The notes under the pieces: generated by a model
The model's input: the letters and a program-made list of their open reading frames with translations, nothing else
Databases searched by the model: none
Told to the model about the DNA's origin: nothing
Program-made: the position numbers and the translations under genes
Shown: piece after piece, positions 24,023 through 32,277 of the stretch
How positions within the stretch are numbered: the first letter of the stretch is position 1
How the letters are laid out: each line of letters opens with the position of its first letter
Source: Granulosicoccus sp964449565
GTDB taxonomy: Bacteria > Pseudomonadota > Gammaproteobacteria > Granulosicoccales > Granulosicoccaceae
Length of the DNA: 64,000 nt
Direction of reading: 5' to 3'
NCBI GenBank assembly: GCA_964449565.1
Contig: CAYUZB010000009.1
Location: 1-64,000 of the forward strand

Positions 24023-26149
24023 ATGAGCCCAGAAAGACAATCCTCAAAATCCTACATAGCCGACATCGAGCGTGCAGCCGCAGATCGCGGGGCCATTGAC
24101 TGGTTTATTTTCATCGGCAGCATCTTATTCGCTGTTTGGCATATCTACACAAACCTGGTCTTGATCGAACCTGGAATCTGGCAGAACGCAATCCACTACG
24201 CAGGCTTTGCATTCATTGCTGCTGCAACGACAACATTTATGTCGGGTCACCAAAGCAAGAGAATGTTTTACATCAACATCGTATTCGGCGTGTTGATTGC
24301 GGTTTCGGCTCTGTGGATCGCAGCTGCAGAGAACGGCGTTTACGAACGAACCTTGGCCAAGACAGGTTTGTCCTGGCAGTTCGGCGTACTGGACTGGATC
24401 GCAGGCTTTATTGTCATCATCGGCGCAATTGAACTGACTCGTCGACTGACCGGAATGATCATTCCGGTTCTGGTGCTTTTGGCCTTGTCTTATATTCTAT
24501 TTTTGGGAGAAAGTTTGCCCGGGGCATTTCGCGCCGCCAGCCTCCCGCTTGATGATGTTCTATTCCGTTCTCTTTACAACGATGAAGGAATGTTTGGAAT
24601 CATCACTACCATTTCTTCATCGAACATAACTTTGTTCATGATATTTGGCGCCTTTCTCGTTGTGTCCGGCGCATCCGATTTCGTCATCGAAATCTCCAAA
24701 GTTGTCGCCGGACGTTTTCGCGGTGGTGCGGCTTTTGTTGCCGTTATCTCTTCCGCGTTAACCGGAACCATTTCAGGTTCAGCCATAGCCAATACAGCAT
24801 CCACCGGCGTCATTACCATTCCACTGATGAAATCGAATGGCTTTCGTGGGCAGTTTGCAGCGGGCGTCGAAGCTTCAGCATCAACCGGTGGACAACTGAT
24901 GCCACCGATCATGGGAGCTGGCGCTTTCATAATGGCCAGCTACACCGGCATACCCTACAGCACTATCGTTGCGGTCTCGATCATACCGGCACTTCTCTAT
25001 TTTTTATCCGTCGGATTTGTCGTTCGCATTGAAGCGATCAAATACCATATCGGTACCGAGGATGTGCCTGCGATTGATAAAAAGAAAATGTTGGCTGGCC
25101 TGCTTAATTTCGTATTGCCGTTAGGGGTCATGACAACTTTGCTAGTCTCAGGCCGCACGCCCAGCTATGCTGCATCGGTAGCAATCGGCACATTGATTCT
25201 GGTCAGTTTTTTAACACCGAATAAAATGACCCCGAAGAATTTAAGCAAAGCGCTATCGCTTGGAATCAAAACCGCCACCATGACCGCTATCTTGTTGGTC
25301 GCGGTTGGCTTGATCAACAATGCAGTAACAACATCCGGTATTGCGAACACCTTTGCACTTATGATCGCACAATGGTCTCAAGGATCGTTGTTGCTGGCGT
25401 TGACGTTGATAACCATCGCATCATTGGTTCTAGGTATGGGCCTACCGGTTACCGCTGCCTATATTGTTCTATCGATCTTATCCGCACCTGCGCTAGCCGG
25501 CATGCTGGCAGATAGCGTCATCGTCGAACAGCTCGTTCAAGGCATAAGCGATCCAGGGGTGGCTGCCATGTTCATGCTGGTAGATCCGGAACTGCCTGCA
25601 CGTCTGGCAGCAGGCATCCCTGAAGAGCAAGCCAGAGAGCTGCTGTCTACTATCCCCTTCGATATCTCAGTGGCCTTGCGACCACTGATTGTTGATCCGG
25701 CCATCATGACTACCTTTCTGTTGACAGCTCATTTAATCGTATTCTGGTTGAGTCAAGACAGCAATGTAACGCCACCCGTGTGTTTGGCCGCGTTTACCGC
25801 CGCGGGCATTGCAGGTTCCAAGCCCATGGCCACAGGCGTTGAAGCATGGAAAATAGCCAAGGGCTTGTATATCGTGCCTTTATTATTTGCCTACACACCA
25901 ATGATCGGTGCAGATTTGCCTGAACTCCTGCGAATAGGAATATTCTCATTAGCCGGTATTTACGCGCTCAATGCCTTGCTTCAACGATACTCTGAAGGCC
26001 CCATTCCCTGGTGGGGCTACCCTGTGTTTATTATCGGCGCTATTGGCTGTTTCATTCCACTGAACTGGGTCTTTAATCTGGCTGGGACTGCGGCTGTAGG
26101 GGTAATGATCTTTTTATCTGCCCGCAGACAACCCCTTAACGTCGAATAG
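24023..26149 (+). CDS. TRAP transporter permease, fused DctQ-DctM (4TM-12TM) type
   Basis: Inner-membrane permease of 708 residues with about 16-18 hydrophobic helices: a short N-terminal DctQ-like part and a long DctM-like part. Family signs are the ISGSAIANTASTGVITIPLMK and ASTGGQLMPPIMGAGAFIMA blocks and GMGLPVTAAYIVL. ATG 24023 is preferred over a TTG at 24014. Fused permeases of this kind pair with TAXI receptors, and the receptor gene is directly upstream. It should run on a sodium or proton gradient to import an organic acid. It ends a kinase-regulator-receptor-permease module. Confidence 0.94.
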   Translation: MSPERQSSKSYIADIERAAADRGAIDWFIFIGSILFAVWHIYTNLVLIEPGIWQNAIHYAGFAFIAAATTTFMSGHQSKRMFYINIVFGVLIAVSALWIAAAENGVYERTLAKTGLSWQFGVLDWIAGFIVIIGAIELTRRLTGMIIPVLVLLALSYILFLGESLPGAFRAASLPLDDVLFRSLYNDEGMFGIITTISSSNITLFMIFGAFLVVSGASDFVIEISKVVAGRFRGGAAFVAVISSALTGTISGSAIANTASTGVITIPLMKSNGFRGQFAAGVEASASTGGQLMPPIMGAGAFIMASYTGIPYSTIVAVSIIPALLYFLSVGFVVRIEAIKYHIGTEDVPAIDKKKMLAGLLNFVLPLGVMTTLLVSGRTPSYAASVAIGTLILVSFLTPNKMTPKNLSKALSLGIKTATMTAILLVAVGLINNAVTTSGIANTFALMIAQWSQGSLLLALTLITIASLVLGMGLPVTAAYIVLSILSAPALAGMLADSVIVEQLVQGISDPGVAAMFMLVDPELPARLAAGIPEEQARELLSTIPFDISVALRPLIVDPAIMTTFLLTAHLIVFWLSQDSNVTPPVCLAAFTAAGIAGSKPMATGVEAWKIAKGLYIVPLLFAYTPMIGADLPELLRIGIFSLAGIYALNALLQRYSEGPIPWWGYPVFIIGAIGCFIPLNWVFNLAGTAAVGVMIFLSARRQPLNVE

Positions 26150-26652
26150 CAAACGAGACGTTAACGTAAAGCTAAGGCAAACGAAATTCCGGTCAATTAA
26201 TCCGGTATAGCAAACTTAGGTCAGCTCAATGAGGCTGACTGAAAGCTAGAGTTGCAGGTTAACCAGACCAACTGCAACGACTGAAAGCTCAAAATCAGAA
26301 ATAGAGCTGTGTATTTTCATTGAAATAAAATTCAACGAAATTCTCATACACACTTACACAACGGCTCCGATCTCGCTTAAACAAGCCAACCACCGTCAGC
26401 TCATTCATCCATCACGAACGCCTACATTATCTTGTTATAGAAACGTGATAACTAAAAATATACCGTGATAAATCAGCTATTTATTTGGCTTTCAATTAAA
26501 ACGTTTTAAAAAGTTTCGTGACCGAACTTTACATCGGTGTGATGTACTGAACCTTGCCAAAAAACTGCCATCAGTTTGAACAGTGCAGAACATTTACAAC
26601 TAAGTAATTTGTTGCACCTTTCGTCCACAACCACTTACAGGAATATAAAAAC
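26150..26652. other. Gene-free 500-bp region with twin hairpins
   Basis: No gene is supported here. gtcagc/gctgac (26220-26225 with 26234-26239) and gttgcag/ctgcaac (26251-26257 with 26272-26278) form two hairpins, each followed by the same 11-base word gactgaaagct (26237-26247 and 26279-26289). They may end the TRAP permease transcript. The rest is AT-rich, with two cgtgataa words near 26450-26475, and should contain the promoter of the following lipoprotein gene. Confidence 0.5.
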
Positions 26653-28104
26653 ATGATCCATCGAAAAGTTCCCAAGAAAAATAAGATGAACAAACTGTTC
26701 GCTCTCACTATCCCGGCGGCTTTGGCTCTTTCAGCATGTGATTCTTCTAACGGCACTTTAGCCGCGATTGAATCGGGGCTGGAGAACGGTGACGATGTCG
26801 ATATCTCTATCTCTACAGACGAAGATGGAAATATTGTCATTGGAGCATCAGGCGATGACGGCGCTGGCGGTGGTGGTCCTGCAGGTGGCGTTTTCGCAAT
26901 GAGCAATATCCTTGACGAAAATACGATCGTTGCCTATGCACGTGCTGACGATGGCACACTGAGTCTCGTCGGTGAGTTTGCGACAGGTGGTCAAGGCGGA
27001 GACTTTGATGGACCTGAGGGGCTTGATCCTCTGATCTCGGCCTACTCATTAATCAACACACCCGACAACGAATACCTGATGGCGGTTAACGCAGGCAGTA
27101 ACACAATTACCGTAATGGCTATCAATGACGATATGAGCCTCGAAGTCACGGATACAGAATCCACGCTTGGTACAGGACCAAACAGCCTTGCTTATAACAA
27201 CGGCATTGTTTACGTGACAAACATTGACGCTGATGGCGAATTTGCAGGTGAGCCAGATCAAGAAGGTTCCATTTACGGATACACATTCGAAGACGGTAAC
27301 CTCACAGGGATACCAGGCTCTCGCAGAGAACTCGACAATCGACCTGCGGCAGTCCGTTTTACTCCAGACGGTGAATACATTGCGATCACAAGCATCAATG
27401 CGGGTTCCGCGGCATTGGCAAGTGGTAACGATGACTCCATAGTAGTGTTCGGCATTGACGAAAACGGTGTGCCAACCGAAACAGCCACAGCAGGTGCAAC
27501 TTCAACCCCTCGAGGCAATTCCGAAGGTCGTAACCTACCGTCAGCTATCGGATTTGAAGTGGTTGATCGCTCCAATGGCACTTTCGCGATCGTCACCGAA
27601 GCGAGAGAGTTTCGCTCAGAAGGTGAGCCACCAATCTTCCCTGGCTTGCAAACCGGTTCAGTATCCGTCTATCAGATTGGCGAAGGTGGAACACTTCAAG
27701 GTACACAGCTCGACTTGCTCGCAGGTCAAACACCGACGGTTGGGCAGCGCACCGCATGTTGGATTGTGATATCACCAGACGGCGAATACTTCTGGGTATC
27801 AAATGCTCTGGACGCTTCAATCTCTACCTATCGCTTCACTGACGACACCGGCAACATTGAATTGGTTTCGGAACTCGGCGCTATCGGTAACCAGCCAACA
27901 AGTCCTGATCCTGCTGTCGCGTTTGGAACGTCTGATGGTTGGGTAGATCTCGACATTACAGATGACGGTCGATTCCTCTATCAACTGTTCGGTCTTACTG
28001 GAACTGTTGGTGTTTTCGCTGTCGACGGTGGCGATCTGACACTGGTACAAGAAGTTAGCGGCAATCTTCCGCAGCTAAACACGCAAGGCATCATTTCATT
28101 CTAA
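26653..28104 (+). CDS. Beta-propeller lipoprotein A (lactonase-like fold)
   Basis: Exported protein of 483 residues. The lipobox LSAC places lipid on C29; a second in-frame ATG at 26686 would give a shorter leader. After the Cys comes an acidic segment (VDISISTDEDGNIVIG) and a Gly-rich linker, then repeated strands such as YLMAVNAGSNTITVM, YVTNID, RFTPDGEYIAIT and YFWVSNALDASISTYRF, the pattern of 7-bladed YncE/lactonase-like propellers. It is followed 48 bases later by a paralogue with the same acidic lead. Enzyme activity cannot be claimed; it may be a binding or adhesion protein on the outer membrane. Confidence 0.82.
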   Translation: MIHRKVPKKNKMNKLFALTIPAALALSACDSSNGTLAAIESGLENGDDVDISISTDEDGNIVIGASGDDGAGGGGPAGGVFAMSNILDENTIVAYARADDGTLSLVGEFATGGQGGDFDGPEGLDPLISAYSLINTPDNEYLMAVNAGSNTITVMAINDDMSLEVTDTESTLGTGPNSLAYNNGIVYVTNIDADGEFAGEPDQEGSIYGYTFEDGNLTGIPGSRRELDNRPAAVRFTPDGEYIAITSINAGSAALASGNDDSIVVFGIDENGVPTETATAGATSTPRGNSEGRNLPSAIGFEVVDRSNGTFAIVTEAREFRSEGEPPIFPGLQTGSVSVYQIGEGGTLQGTQLDLLAGQTPTVGQRTACWIVISPDGEYFWVSNALDASISTYRFTDDTGNIELVSELGAIGNQPTSPDPAVAFGTSDGWVDLDITDDGRFLYQLFGLTGTVGVFAVDGGDLTLVQEVSGNLPQLNTQGIISF

Positions 28105-28152
28105 TGATTGATACTTATAACAAAACAAATATATTGATTAATTAGGAGTTTT

Positions 28153-29661
28153 ATGATGAAAGTAAGAAGCTATAACTCAGCCCGGAAAAGATCCGGGCTG
28201 AGGAACGGCCTGGTGATGACGGCCAGTGCGACAGCCCTTATTGGACTGTCTGCCTGCGGACAGGGAACGATCGAAGATTTTCAAGCCAGCCTTGAAGATG
28301 GTGAGACTATTGACGTATCGATCTCAACCAACGACGACGATCAAATCGTCGTGGCATTTCCGGATGATGATGGTGGCGCCCTCGACGACGGTGTTGGCGT
28401 AGCCGGAGCTGGAGCCGGAGCCATATATGCACTGACCAATCAGCACGATCCGTCGCAGCAAATTTCGGCCTCGGAAGATGCGGCATCACTACCGGATAGT
28501 GTCAATCAGGTTGCAGCATATTCGCGAGCGTCGGATGGGACCTTGTCCTTGATCGACGTTTACGATACGGGCGGCGTTGGAGAGAATATCCGCAACAGTG
28601 GTGCGAATCCATTAGCATCGCAGGATCCGTTGATTGTCTCGAAAGATGAACGCTTCGTCTTTGCTGTTAATGCAGGTAGCGAATCCATCAGTTCCTTCGT
28701 CATCAACGGGGATTACTCTTTGACACCAGCCGATCTTAATGTGCCTACAGGTGGTGCGAGTGGTGCTCAGAACCCGATTTCATTGACGATATTTGAAAAC
28801 ATCCTGTATGTCGTGAATACAGGCAACTTCGTCGATGAAAATGGTGATGAGCTTGACACACTTCCTGCAGATAGAAATCGTGTCAATGCCAGTGTCATTG
28901 GATTTCTTGTCGGAGATGATGGGTCTCTCACCCAGATACAAGGGTCAGAGATGCCTGGTATAGGTGCTAATGCGGGATCAGTAGAGTTTTCCGATAACGG
29001 AACCGATCTTTACATTACCGAACGACGTACCAACAACATTGTTCACGTACGGCTTGACGAAAATTTCTTGCCGTTGCGCTACGACGATGGTGAGGTGCGT
29101 ATAACGGAAATCCCAAGCATTACCGATCAGCCATTCGGCACCGATTTATATCCGGTTGAAGGTGGATCAATCCTGCTGGTATCCGAAGGTAACAACGGCG
29201 CTGTAGGCTTGAGTGCTTTGTCTTCCTACCGTATTGAAGAAAACGGTGCGTTGACCGGGATCTCTTTGAGTTCAGGTGTTGAAGGCGATCCTTTGGTAAC
29301 CGATCATACCTTCGGTTGCTGGGTTGAGTTTGTAGAAACACCCACGGGCGACTTTGCTTACGTCAGTAACACGCCAGACGGTGTCATCACTAGCTATGCA
29401 GTAGGCGACGAAGGTGGCTTGACCGTGCTCGAAACATCTGCCGGAACCACAAACGTAGAAGGTGACGATACGCAAAATGGCGTAGGTGTTCTGGATGCCG
29501 AAATCGTTTACCCCTTCCTCTACCAGGTGGTCAACAACGATGGACGTATCGCTCAATTTGAAATCGGCGAAGACGGTTCACTAACCAGAATGCAGGAAGC
29601 CGAGATTGTTGATACGGACTTGTTCCGTGCAGGACAGTTTGTCGGTGTAGCTGGTTTCTAA
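28153..29661 (+). CDS. Beta-propeller lipoprotein B (paralogue of A)
   Basis: Exported protein of 502 residues with lipobox LSAC (C35). The start has a good AGGAG ahead of atgatg. The N-terminal lead (GETIDVSISTNDDDQIVVAF) matches that of the preceding gene, and the propeller-like repeats (FVFAVNAGSESISSFVI, YVVNTGNF, YVSNTPDGVITSYAV) follow the same order, so the pair is an old tandem duplication. The N-terminal linker is longer and Gly/Ala-rich. Function unknown; likely an outer-membrane or periplasmic partner of A. Confidence 0.82.
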   Translation: MMKVRSYNSARKRSGLRNGLVMTASATALIGLSACGQGTIEDFQASLEDGETIDVSISTNDDDQIVVAFPDDDGGALDDGVGVAGAGAGAIYALTNQHDPSQQISASEDAASLPDSVNQVAAYSRASDGTLSLIDVYDTGGVGENIRNSGANPLASQDPLIVSKDERFVFAVNAGSESISSFVINGDYSLTPADLNVPTGGASGAQNPISLTIFENILYVVNTGNFVDENGDELDTLPADRNRVNASVIGFLVGDDGSLTQIQGSEMPGIGANAGSVEFSDNGTDLYITERRTNNIVHVRLDENFLPLRYDDGEVRITEIPSITDQPFGTDLYPVEGGSILLVSEGNNGAVGLSALSSYRIEENGALTGISLSSGVEGDPLVTDHTFGCWVEFVETPTGDFAYVSNTPDGVITSYAVGDEGGLTVLETSAGTTNVEGDDTQNGVGVLDAEIVYPFLYQVVNNDGRIAQFEIGEDGSLTRMQEAEIVDTDLFRAGQFVGVAGF

Positions 29662-29698
29662 TTAAACCACTCACTATGAACTAGTAATTACTTGCCAA

Positions 29699-29732
29699 CG
29701 TGTCGGCTCGATAATAATATCGGGTCGGCACG
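29699..29732 (+). other. 15-bp hairpin ahead of the third lipoprotein gene
   Basis: cgtgtcggctcgata (29699-29713) pairs along its whole length with tatcgggtcggcacg (29718-29732) around a four-base loop, using three G-U pairs that are only possible in plus-strand RNA. It sits 23 bases before the ATG at 29756 and 38 bases after the previous stop. No T-run follows. It may attenuate transcription or control translation of the downstream gene. Confidence 0.55.
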
Positions 29733-29755
29733 GACAACACTAACCAAAGATTCTC

Positions 29756-30316
29756 ATGTACCGATTATGCCTCCTCATAGCACTAGCGACCTTTATTACC
29801 GGATGTGACACCACGCTCGGCACGCAAGCCAGGACTGATCAACTTCCAACAATCCGTATCCCGGGTGCGCCCATTCCCTCCGCGTTGCAGATCTCTCTGG
29901 GAGCTGCCGTTGCCAATCCTCCGATTGATCTTGGTTCTGCTTCGTCCTTTGTGACTTTTGTGAGGGTCCGCAACATGACGTTAAACATCCTCGATACATC
30001 GGAGCTGGACAGTAACGACGATGGCGCTGAAGACAGTTTCGATTTCCTCACAGGCCTCAGTATTTTCATTCGAGCCGACTTCAACGGCACTAGCAACGAG
30101 CTACTGATAGCAACGTTGCCAGATGGAGATCCGCAGTTTGGAAGTGCTGCAAGAGAGCTGGTACTAACCGTCGTTGCGCGTAACGACGATGTTCTGGATT
30201 ACCTCGAAGCGTCTGGAGGATACGACGTAGTCCTAAGGCTCAGCGGCAGCGTGCCTGCCGACGATGTTCTGATCTCTGGTGCTATTCGATACAGAATTGG
30301 TATCGGCTTTACTTGA
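29756..30316 (+). CDS. Lipoprotein of unknown function
   Basis: A 186-residue lipoprotein, not recognised. The signal peptide ends in lipobox ITGC (C17). The mature part is acidic and beta-rich, with an aspartate-rich stretch (ELDSNDDGAEDSFDF) that could bind calcium, and it ends ISGAIRYRIGIGFT. It follows the two propeller lipoproteins on the same strand with a hairpin between, so it probably belongs to the same envelope-associated group. Confidence 0.75.
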   Translation: MYRLCLLIALATFITGCDTTLGTQARTDQLPTIRIPGAPIPSALQISLGAAVANPPIDLGSASSFVTFVRVRNMTLNILDTSELDSNDDGAEDSFDFLTGLSIFIRADFNGTSNELLIATLPDGDPQFGSAARELVLTVVARNDDVLDYLEASGGYDVVLRLSGSVPADDVLISGAIRYRIGIGFT

Positions 30317-30397
30317 GCCAAGCTTTCGCGAGCTCAAATACGGCCCTCCGTGACATCGCTCATCGATCGATGCGTCAACAACACTTCAGTAGACCAG

Positions 30398-31096
30398 CTA
30401 GAACTGCTCAGCAACTCCAGGCAGGCTTCCGATTGCACGCANNNNNNNNNNNNNNNNNNNNNNNNNNNNNNNNNNNNNNNNNNNNNNNNNNNNNNNNNNN
30501 NNNNNNNNNNNNNNNNNNNNNNNNNNNNNNNNNNNNNNNNNAGCAACTCCAGGCAGGCTTCCGATTGCACGCAAGTCACGCAAGTCACGCAAGTCATCGG
30601 CTATCACATCGGCCGCTCTAGCAGAACTAGCGGCACCCGGTGTCTCGGTCTCACCAATTGACGGAGCCCGGACCGGAGCAAGCACATTGACATTCGGGTC
30701 TATTGTCACTGTTCGACTTGTAACTCCTGATGGAGCAGTCTGGCTGAAATGTGTGATGCCATCGGCATCTTGCCAAGTGAAGATCACTGCCTTCCCTGCA
30801 GCCTCATTGCTACTCACACCAGAACGTAATGCAGCGACAGAAGCGTCAGCCCCTCGCTTCAGCCCATCGAGCGATCCATTTAGGACACCCACAATTCGCT
30901 GGGCACCGTTGCCGGCGATATTTTTCCATAGCGAACCCGGATCCCCACCGCGTAAGTAGTGGCCGTAGCTGAGCACCCCAAGCACCAGCACCAGGGACAC
31001 CGTGGTTCTAAACAGGAGCTTGCCGAGAATTCGCCAAACCATAGGCGGAACCTGATATGAGTCCGATACTGGGTAAAATAGCGGCGGGATAGCCAT
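30398..31096 (-). CDS. DUF4124-domain membrane protein with DLR repeats (contains an assembly gap)
   Basis: A TM helix (TTVSLVLVLGVLSYGHYL, about 33-50) is followed by a DUF4124-type domain (VIFTWQDADGITHFSQTAPSG), known from many proteobacterial envelope proteins of unknown role. The C-terminus has a DLRDLRDLR run encoded by 9-bp tandem repeats at 30568-30597, next to a 100-N gap flanked by identical 32-bp copies. Merging the copies gives a continuous protein of about 188 residues ending LPGVAEQF; the number of DLR units is uncertain. An internal ATG at 31042 is an alternative start. Divergent from rpmE. Confidence 0.72.
   Translation of the reverse strand: MAIPPLFYPVSDSYQVPPMVWRILGKLLFRTTVSLVLVLGVLSYGHYLRGGDPGSLWKNIAGNGAQRIVGVLNGSLDGLKRGADASVAALRSGVSSNEAAGKAVIFTWQDADGITHFSQTAPSGVTSRTVTIDPNVNVLAPVRAPSIGETETPGAASSARAADVIADDLRDLRDLRAIGSLPGVAXXXXXXXXXXXXXXXXXXXXXXXXXXXXXXXXXXRAIGSLPGVAEQF
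30410..30573. other. 100-N assembly gap (30442-30541) flanked by identical 32-bp copies
   Basis: Bases 30410-30441 and 30542-30573 are identical over 32 bp on either side of exactly 100 N, and the right flank runs into the 9-bp repeat agtcacgca. The break is therefore best explained by an assembler failing in a tandem repeat. The real DNA probably has one copy of the flank and an unknown number of repeat units. Confidence 0.82.
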
Positions 31097-31181
31097 GGGC
31101 TTGACGCCGAGGCTTGCAATTTGCGCTTCGCGGCCCTAGTATCCATCTCCTAATTTTTACCCGGGCACACAGGCGAAAATC

Positions 31182-31385
31182 ATGAAACCGGATATCCACC
31201 CAGAGTACAAACAAATCAACGTCACCTGTAGCTGTGGCAACGCTTTCGAAACTGGCTCGACCGCCGGTAAAGATATCAGCGTTGAAGTCTGCGCCTCCTG
31301 CCATCCGTTTTATACCGGCAAGCAGAAAGTCATGGACACAGCTGGTCAGGTCGATAAATTCCGTAGACGTTACGGCGCCAAATAA
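31182..31385 (+). CDS. rpmE: 50S ribosomal protein L31 (zinc-binding C+ form)
   Basis: Ribosomal protein of 67 residues, MKPDIHPEYKQINVTCSCGN at the N-terminus. The cysteines CSC and CASC show it is the zinc-containing form. It ends KFRRRYGAK, normal for the family. A strong terminator follows 48 bases after the stop. Divergent from the DUF4124 gene. Confidence 0.97.
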   Translation: MKPDIHPEYKQINVTCSCGNAFETGSTAGKDISVEVCASCHPFYTGKQKVMDTAGQVDKFRRRYGAK

Positions 31386-31432
31386 AGCGTCAGTCGGCAC
31401 ACGGATCGTGCCCCTTCATAGTCAGATCGAGA

Positions 31433-31456
31433 GGGCGCCTGTAAAGGCGCCCTTTT
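31433..31456 (+). terminator. Intrinsic terminator after rpmE
   Basis: gggcgcc (31433-31439) pairs with ggcgccc (31446-31452) around a six-base loop and is followed by tttt. It ends directly before the start codon of the nuclease gene. Confidence 0.88.
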
Positions 31457-31457
31457 C

Positions 31458-32261
31458 GTGTTGAATACAATTTATCAACACCGCAAACGTCGTTACGCGA
31501 CAAAGCTCTCGCTTGTGCTCTGCCTGCTCATGGCATGTACGGCATTGCATGCCAGTGACCGCTCGTTGGCCAGTTGCCTGAGAGACCGAAACTCCGAAAC
31601 TGCCCGCGTCGCAAAAGTGACCGACGGTGACACCTTGGCGCTAACCAGCGGACAACGTGTCCGCATCATCGGCATCAACACACTGGAGCTCAACGCCAAA
31701 TCGCAGGCGTCTCGAGCCAGCGCTCGAGCCGCATCGCAAGCATTGCGATCATTGATCGGGAATCGGGAAATCACATTGATCGCGGGTCCAGAGCGTCACG
31801 ATCGACACGGGCGTCGATTAGCCCACGTACTCAACAAGGATCGCGTCAATATCGGCGCCGAACTGATTCGACGTGGGCACGCCACTGCCGTCGCTGTCGC
31901 GCAAAACACACTCTGCGCAGACCATCACTTCACTCTCGAGAGTGAGGCCCGCATCAAGTCCCTGGGCATTTGGGAAACACCATCAGAATGGTTTATCGAC
32001 GGTGATACGCTTACTCGTGACAGTCGCGGGTTCAAGCTGATGAAAACCAGCATCACCTCCATCAATTCTGACGGCAATCAATCAATCCTTCGATTCAGTA
32101 ATGGGATCAGCGCAACGCTTGGAAAGCATTGGACTGTTGCGCCGCCGGGCAAAGAACTTGTTGGCAAACGCGTTGAGATTCGCGGCTGGGTCGGTGGAGG
32201 GCGTGCTCGCCCCAAAATGACACTGCATCATCCGTTAAATATGCGCATACTGTCAGATTGA
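31458..32261 (+). CDS. Secreted thermonuclease (SNase-like) with extra C-terminal domain
   Basis: Exported nuclease of 267 residues. A basic N-terminus and hydrophobic core (LSLVLCLLMACTALHAS) form the signal peptide. The SNase fold shows DGDTLAL, RVRIIGINTLE, the catalytic-type ERHDRHGRRLAHV and LIRRGHATAV. After the core, about 90 residues (from SEWFIDGDTL) form a second beta-rich domain ending GKRVEIRGWVGGG, perhaps OB-like. The start is GTG 31458, two bases after the rpmE terminator, with TTG 31461 as an alternative; no Shine-Dalgarno is visible. xni follows closely. Confidence 0.85.
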   Translation: MLNTIYQHRKRRYATKLSLVLCLLMACTALHASDRSLASCLRDRNSETARVAKVTDGDTLALTSGQRVRIIGINTLELNAKSQASRASARAASQALRSLIGNREITLIAGPERHDRHGRRLAHVLNKDRVNIGAELIRRGHATAVAVAQNTLCADHHFTLESEARIKSLGIWETPSEWFIDGDTLTRDSRGFKLMKTSITSINSDGNQSILRFSNGISATLGKHWTVAPPGKELVGKRVEIRGWVGGGRARPKMTLHHPLNMRILSD

Positions 32262-32277
32262 TCGAACACAAACTGAC

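Noticed and set aside
30313..30661. Plus-strand open frames bridging the N run after the third lipoprotein
   Set aside because: They exist only because the gap and its duplicated flank are read through; the minus-strand DUF4124 protein explains the DNA.
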